Assembly: GCA_032207245.1 (NCBI GenBank)
Contig: CM063510.1
Coordinates: forward strand, 51,320,578-51,384,577
Source of the DNA: Pardosa pseudoannulata
Taxonomy: Eukaryota; Arthropoda; Arachnida; Araneae; Lycosidae
Reading direction: 5' to 3'
DNA: 64,000 nt
Part shown: positions 58,510 to 64,000 of the stretch, in pieces
How the letters are laid out: every line of letters begins with the position of its first letter
Position numbering within the stretch: position 1 is the first letter of the stretch
Position numbers and translations under genes: made by a program
Notes under the pieces: generated by a model
The model's database searches: none
What the model was told of the DNA's origin: nothing
What the model saw: only the letters and a program-made list of their open reading frames with translations

Positions 58510-59130
58510 ATTCTTCTTTCAGATCATAACAATCTGATATTCTTATCACTATTTCCTATCCTATTACAACAAATAACATTCAAGTTTATTGATTAGTTAC
58601 ACCAATTCAAATTAGAAAAATGGCAAACTGTAGCAAATAAATGCAACCATTATTCTGCGCATTTTCATCACTGCATGTAACTGCACATTGTTTAGAGACT
58701 AACGATGGCTGAATGGGTAGGGCACTAAACTTCGATACCAAATTTCGTGGGTTTGAATTGCACTACTTTCATGTAGATCTGAAGAATTTTGAAATCTGTG
58801 TATGCAGTAAGTAGCAGACTCATAGGCCTACTTGTAGCAAAAAAGCAGGCTATAGTGTTCGAAAACAAATCAAAGCAAACCGAAACACTAATTTGTGTAC
58901 AAAAGTACTCCATGACTCTCTCGTGAAGTAACTATCGATATTTCTTTATGAAGGTAATTAAATATCTTTTGATCCCATTTACTTTTGCAATCTTGCCTTT
59001 TGAAATTTGTAAAAGTTTACTGAGAAGATTTAAGATATGAAATGAATATTTTGAAAAATATGCTGTAACACCTTTGTCAAGTTTAAATATTAAGTCGTCA
59101 ATTAATCAGGAGTTAATTAAAAGGAAATAT
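58510..59130 (+). repeat. Array unit 7 core, containing a SINE
   Basis: TATTCTTATCACTATTTCCT at the left, the SINE at 58696-58886, then ATGAAGGTAATTAAATATCT, CATTTACTTTTGCAATCTTG (acceptor AG lost, near 58990) and GTTAATTAAAAGGAAATATA. Confidence 0.65.
58696..58886 (+). repeat. tRNA-derived SINE, full-length copy 1
   Basis: Head: TGGCTGAATGGGTAGGGCA (A-box-like, 58706 on) and GGGTTTGAATTGC (B-box-like, 58749-58761), at tRNA-type spacing. Body: TGAAGAATTTTGAAATCTGT, GCAGTAAGTAGCAG, CTCATAGGCCTACTTGTAGC, AGTGTTCG. Tail: AAACAAATCAAAGCAAACCG, a worn CCAAA-type repeat. Boxes A and B would be the RNA polymerase III promoter. Confidence 0.75.
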
Positions 59131-60290
59131 ACTATTTTTAAAAACGTTTCTCTTATTTCCTTCAGGTATCTTTCAACATTAGGAAGTTATTTCATTTGTA
59201 GTTAATATCGAACAAGTCATTTACATACTTGAGTATAATTTTTACTTCCTTGTACATTTTTTGTCCAATACTAACAACTTTTCTTATACGATTATTTTAT
59301 TATTATTTGTTTATAGATATTTTATATTAATAAAATTTTAACACTTTCATCATAAGACTTTTTGTGAATGACTGTTTAGTTTATATATTGCCTTAAGGAG
59401 TACCCCTGATAATATACTTGCATATAAGTTGTTGTGATTATATACATTAAATGTATAAATGTTTAATAAAGATAATTAGCATTAGTAAGTACCATTAAGA
59501 TGAATGCACTTGGAATTATTCTGAACAAGTATTATAAAATAATTTAGATTCAATATGGAGTTAAATCATTTGTAGTCTTGTGAAGCCTAAAACTTTAAAA
59601 AGCTACATTGTATATAAATATCCACTGTACGATCAATGAATTAATAAAGTACCAAATTCGCTTCTTTAATTTTTGATGTTCACATCAATATGTCAGTTAT
59701 TATATTAACAATCTATTTTTTAAATTTAATAATAATCTTTCTCATCTTGGCAACCTTAAAATATTGTGACATTTTAACTCATGGCGCATATACAAATTCA
59801 TAAATTTTCTATATATAGTACTTTGAAAATTTCTATATTGAATGGCTACACTTTTGTACTAGCTCCATGTGCCGACTGTACGTAAAAACGTGTGTATGCT
59901 GCATAACTCAAAGATGATTAACCTAGAAAGGGAAACTTTACATTAGGGTTGAATCTTTAGATTTAAAAAGAAGAATGTTCTTATTTTACATTGAAAAAGG
60001 TTGGATCTTTGCATTTAAAACTGTTATAACATTTTGCTTTCAACATTTATACTAAAATATACAATTTATATTATCTATACTCCTGATGGTAATTAAATTT
60101 TACTATAAAGTATCTTGCAATGGAAAATATATTTACAAAATTAATGTCCATACACATGATTAATTATATAACTTTTTCAGAATATTGGAAAATAATACAT
60201 TCAAGATTAATTAAAATATTATTTTTAATTTTTCTCACTTTTACACAAATGTCTTATTACTCACATATCACAATTTCAACAAATGGGAAG
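59131..60290. other. Array spacer, no gene
   Basis: AT-rich array spacer between units 7 and 8; nothing else recognised. Confidence 0.5.
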
Positions 60291-60299
60291 TGAATCTAT

Positions 60300-60640
60300 A
60301 GTTGCATTAAACAACTATTTAATAACATATAACAATTTCATATTCTGTCAAAGTTAATTATCTCCCATGATTTTGATAAGTTAGAAATATTACAAGAAGT
60401 ATCGTTAATTTTAGCAAATGATACATTTTACCAATTTCCGGCATATTTGATGTCTTTTCTATTAATGATATAAAAAATGGACTGCTTTGTTTATCAATTA
60501 GATCACAAAAACGACGTAACTCCGCAAACAGCTCTTCATTTATGCAGTTAAATCACTTTTATTTTCACCTCTTTTTGAGGACTTGAAGTCCCAACTACTA
60601 GTAGTAGCTAAAAAGCAATTTCATCACACTGTTCAACAGA
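60300..60640 (+). repeat. Array unit 8 core
   Basis: GCAAATGATACATTTTACC, TTTGATGTCTTTTCTATTAA, TGTTTATCAATTAGATCACA and TTATGCAGTTAAATCACTTT; the acceptor position (near 60580) is degenerate; GCTAAAAAGCAATTTCATCA follows. Confidence 0.6.
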
Positions 60641-61900
60641 AAGAAAATTTTCAGATTTACTTCATTATCCCTTACTTAATCAACTGGACAGATTTTAGTG
60701 AAACTTTGTTAGAACATAGGTTGATTTAATACATAAAATAACAGTTTCACAATTATATTACATTCTAAAGATCATACGAAATTCTCACTGGAGTCGTAAG
60801 AGTGGTTACGTAATCAAACAAAAAATATGAGTGTTAAAGCGTTTAATTGGTTAAATTTATATTCAAAGAGTAAAAAGTATGTTTTCTGCAGCGTTTAAAC
60901 GGTTTAATGAAGAGGAAAATCAAGGGCAAAAAACAAGTTAACTATCAATTCGAGATTTAATGTAATGCTTAAGATTCCAAGATACTGGATACTGGATTAA
61001 ACAAGAGAATGTCCGGGAATCCTATTCCATGACCCACGAAGGACAAATATCAAATTTTTATACTCATAAAAGGAGGCATGGTGTAGCTTTTCCGCTCTCT
61101 CTCTCGTAACATCTGAGCTGCCACAGATAGCAATGATTTAAGGATAACTGTTTTTAGAAGGCTGTAAGATTGTTCACAATAGGACTTGCTGTTTTCTTTA
61201 ATTCTTCTCTGCTTACTAAGCAAGAGAGTCTGTTTATCAAAGTGTACAGATCAGAAAGATTGTAACAAATGAGTGAAAGTTCTTTTTCTGATTGGCTCAA
61301 GTTCAATCGAATCACAGATTATCGGAATAACTTATATACTTATTAAACAGGAGAAGCTATTCAGGCATCATGTTGGATGGCGGTACACTCCATGTCTTTC
61401 AAACAGGCATAAAAGAGCCCTATATGTGAACTTTTAAGGTGGAAAATTGACCTGAAATTATTTTAATGTATGAAAATTTTGACCCCATATGGTCGACAGT
61501 TTTCTAAAAATTAAAGATATTTGCTAAATGGATTAGCCAGCAAGATTACCAGACTTCAAAATTATATAGCATATCTGGGATGCTCTGGAAAGTGTTATTG
61601 TAAATCGCAAATCCTCGCCGAGAACAATCCATGTTAAAAAAAAAATGTGTAACCAATTGCTACAGAAACTTATAAACTTATTTATTTTCAATATGAAATC
61701 GCAGTGTGAGGACTAAAAATTTCTAAAATTCTACACCCCTTATTAACCCCCCACCTTTTTTTGTTTGATTCTGTAACCACCGTTTCATACCTTCCAACTC
61801 TAAAAAACATTTAGCACTGTGTGTATTACAATAGTTGAATGGCTATATTTTTGCACAATAGCAATTTATTTTGTAACCAAATTTCCGTTTAATCTTCTCA
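60641..61900. other. Array spacer with a short GC-shifted patch, no gene
   Basis: Mostly AT-rich. Around 60960-61640 GC is somewhat higher, with fragments such as GACCCACGAAGGAC and an ATTATATAGCATATCTGGGA-like piece near 61560 that faintly recalls a Tc1 C-terminus (IWDALESVI-like), perhaps another very old Tc1 copy. Too weak to call. Confidence 0.35.
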
Positions 61901-61901
61901 A

Positions 61902-62088
61902 TTCTGGGCCAAACGTTGGCTAATGGGTAGACCACGGCTATCGGTACGAGATTTTGTGAGTTTGAATCCCACTGCTGTTAAGGATGTTCTTCGAAAATTT
62001 GAAATCAGCTCTAAGCAGTTGTTCCCGCTCTCACAAGCCCTGGTATAGTAGTAGATGATAGACAGTAGTGCTCCAAACCAAACCAATA
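61902..62088 (+). repeat. tRNA-derived SINE, full-length copy 2
   Basis: Head: TTGGCTAATGGGTAGACCAC (A-box-like) and GAGTTTGAATCCC (B-box-like, 61958-61970). Body: TTCTTCGAAAATTTGAAATC, AGCTCTAAGCAGTTG, CTCTCACAAGCCCTGG. Tail: AGTGCTCCAAACCAAACCAA. Better preserved at the tail than copy 1, and it matches the minus-strand fragment at 23779-23864. Confidence 0.8.
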
Positions 62089-62350
62089 GTTCTGTATATA
62101 ATATACCAAATCGATCAAATGTCGTTTAGTTTTGAATAGCACTGTTTTAATGTATTGGTGGAAACATGAAATTGCATAAATATTTTTGAAGAATACAAAG
62201 GTAACAGAAAAATTTTTATTTAAAAAAAATGTCTAATATAAACTTTAAGGAAATTATAATTTAAATATTAAGTACAAGGAAGTTAATTAAATGGAAATAC
62301 TTTAATATTTATGTAAAAATCTCTGCATTGTTTAGGATTTCATTCAACAT
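62089..62350 (+). repeat. Partial array unit without recognisable acceptor core
   Basis: GTTAATTAAATGGAAATACT (62282) followed by TATGTAAAAATCTCTGCATT and TTTCATTCAACATTTAGA matches the same succession at 63345-63430, so a unit exists here although its core is disrupted next to the SINE. Confidence 0.6.
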
Positions 62351-62890
62351 TTAGAGCTTTAAACATCACAATTGATTCCAATTCCTCTATTTCATGTTCA
62401 GATATAACAAATCGTTTACGATGGTAGCATCACTTTGTACTTCAATCGTTTACAGTAATAATTATTCGAAATATAGTTTTGGGATCATCAATATAAGTCA
62501 TTTACTGATAAACAAATTTTACTGAAGTTGTGATGACATATGCAATAATAAAATGTTTAACCTCTCATACAGTACGCAGTTGCAACTCATACGTATACTG
62601 ATTGTTTTGTTAAAAGATATATACCTTATCTTGTAAATAAGAATTACCATAATATTTTCTGAAACAATATAAATGTTGCATTATCGAAAAAGCTATTAAT
62701 TAAAGAATTAGTAAGCATTATCGCCAAAAGTAATTAATGCTTTATTTAACAGTAATGACCACTTATATATAGGTATTTGCTAAATACATTATATATTTAA
62801 GAAACTGTATTATAACTATAAAGATCGAGAGGGGTTTTTTTATAAAAACAAAATTTTAATCAATTTTAAAAAATTTATTTAATATATTAT
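62351..62890. other. Array spacer, no gene
   Basis: AT-rich spacer between the partial unit and unit 9. Nothing else supported. Confidence 0.5.
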
Positions 62891-63430
62891 TACTTATCTG
62901 TATATTATCACATTTAACAGTATTAATCTCTTGATATATTAGAATATTCCAAAGAGAAAGTGTTAGAAACTTTATAAATATTAGAACTTTTAGTTGATGA
63001 TGCATTTCTTACATTGCATTTTCTTACTTTTTCTTACATTGTACAATCAACTGAAACATGACTTCATTGTTCATTAATTAGAGCAAGTAAAAGACATGAT
63101 GAGCTGTTCTATGGAACACTCTTCATAAAGATAATTAAATTGCTTTTGCTTTCATTTTCCTTTGCAGTCTAGCTGTCTCAATTTCTATTCACAATTAGCT
63201 CAAGAGCAATTTTGTTATACTACGGACTGTTAGGTAGGACGAGATTACATTAATATTTTTGAAGCAGTCAAATATTACAAAGAAATGAACATTATAAAAA
63301 AAACAAATATATGGCATACACTTAATGAAATTAAAAAATGAAATGTTGATTAAAAGGATATTAATTAAAGGAAAATATTTTATTTTCTATGTAAATATCT
63401 CTGCATTATTTGGGGTTTCATTCATGATTA
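62890..63430 (+). repeat. Array unit 9 core
   Basis: CTTCATTGTTCATTAATTAG, AAAAGACATGATGAGC, GATAATTAAATTGCTTTTGC, CATTTTCCTTTGCAG (63167), TCTAGCTGTCTC, CAAGAGCAATTTTGTTATAC, and GTTGATTAAAAGGATA at 63345, then TATGTAAATATCTCTGCATT. Confidence 0.75.
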
Positions 63431-64000
63431 GATGTATAATTAATTTGAAATCAAACATAACATTTTTTTTATAAAATCTTTAGATCTCAATTTTCTCACG
63501 TTGTATAGAATGATAAGAACTTTAAATGACTTTTAAGTACTTTAAACATGTTTAATGACATTTAATAATAAAATTATTATTATTAAAGCTTTATTAACTT
63601 AAGGGAGAATTTAAATTCTTTTCAATATATTTATGATATTAAATTGGTTTTTATATTTCTAAAGTATCAAACGTTTTTTGAATGCATTATATGTTTTTGA
63701 GATTAATTGATCATCAGAAAATCATGGACAATTAAGAAATTAAAACTATTTTTTAAATGCACGTACTTCTTTTTTTTTAAAAAAAGTTAAATTTTTTAAG
63801 ATCTTATGCTATTACATATATATATACTCATGTTCAAGAGTTAAGCATAATTCGTACAACACACATTATGCTACACTTTTCGACCTTGAAAAATATGTGA
63901 ATAATGTTGGTACAATTATTAAAAATCATTTGTAAAAAATATCTGTTTGAAAATCAAATAAATTCTATGTTTTGATATCCACCTACGAAAGATAATAGAA
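63431..64000. other. Array spacer to the window end, no gene
   Basis: AT-rich sequence with a short ATATATATATAC tract near 63817. No gene or RNA supported; the array probably continues past the window. Confidence 0.5.

Larger units (their letters stand above)
41800..64000 (+). repeat. Diverged tandem array, unit about 1.2-1.6 kb, runs off the window
   Basis: A core of about 330 bp recurs in the same orientation with its acceptor-like position near 42131, 43320, 44890, 45599, 46913, 57197, 58990, 60580 and 63167. The conserved order in each core is: a TTTAATATTTTATCACA-like start; GAGGTATTCCAAGAAGAAAG; CATTCTACTAATTGATGACA; a TTCATTGTTCATCAATTAGA-like piece; ACATAAAAGACATGATG; GGTAATTAAATTACTTTTGT; a pyrimidine stretch ending TTTGCAG/TCTAGATGG; then GAAGAGCAATTTTATTATAT. 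A TTAATTAAAAGG motif follows about 155-180 bp later in four units. Taking out the Tc1-C nest, the fifth unit also fits (158 bp). Copies are heavily diverged and none is coding. Confidence 0.75.

Noticed and set aside
61540..61640. Tc1 C-terminus-like trace
   Set aside because: Only a few residues resemble the family and no terminal repeats were located.

Overview
The window looks like transposon-dominated intergenic or intronic DNA from a large, AT-rich arthropod genome, most likely a spider. I infer that from the character of the Tc1, Ty3/gypsy and BEL/Pao proteins; no marker gene proves it. I found no intact host gene in 64 kb. Almost all recognisable coding sequence is decayed transposon protein, set in long AT-rich stretches and (TA)n or (TA)n(TG)n microsatellites.

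Layout. 1-2.3 kb: the end of a degenerate BEL/Pao retrotransposon entering from the left. 4.3-5.9 kb: TA tracts around a ~430 bp-arm inverted repeat. 5.9-21 kb: AT-rich DNA with microsatellites and one A-tract/GC-shifted block. 21.2-23.9 kb: a solo-LTR-like repeat, a Tc1-like element (transposase on the minus strand) sitting in a TA tract, and a SINE fragment. 24.9-31.3 kb: a Ty3/gypsy element (gypsy-1) interrupted by a complete hAT transposon (27433-30065) with an 8-bp target duplication. 31.3-39.4 kb: a second solo-LTR-like copy, a 335 bp TA tract, then a rearranged Ty3/gypsy element (gypsy-2) whose gag faces the opposite way to pol and which holds a second Tc1 element (34885-36103). 41.8 kb to the end: a diverged tandem array with a ~1.2-1.6 kb unit. 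It is broken by an 8.3 kb nest: a Tc1 element (46968-55283) split by a Ty3/gypsy element (gypsy-3), whose 3' LTR is itself split by a 2.4 kb element carrying a THAP-like exon. Two tRNA-derived SINEs also lie in the array.

How the parts relate. Each nest gives an order of events through target-site duplications: TA for Tc1, ATCAC for gypsy-3, TTGTG for the THAP-exon element, ATTTAGAC for hAT. Nothing looks autonomous: every transposase has stops or a frameshift, and every gypsy pol is deleted or shifted, although gypsy-3 keeps an uninterrupted 580-codon frame with a complete integrase triad. The least expected structures are the tandem array with its acceptor-like core, the SINE family with a CCAAA-type tail, the THAP-exon element with unfamiliar ends, and the habit of transposon ends abutting TA microsatellites.
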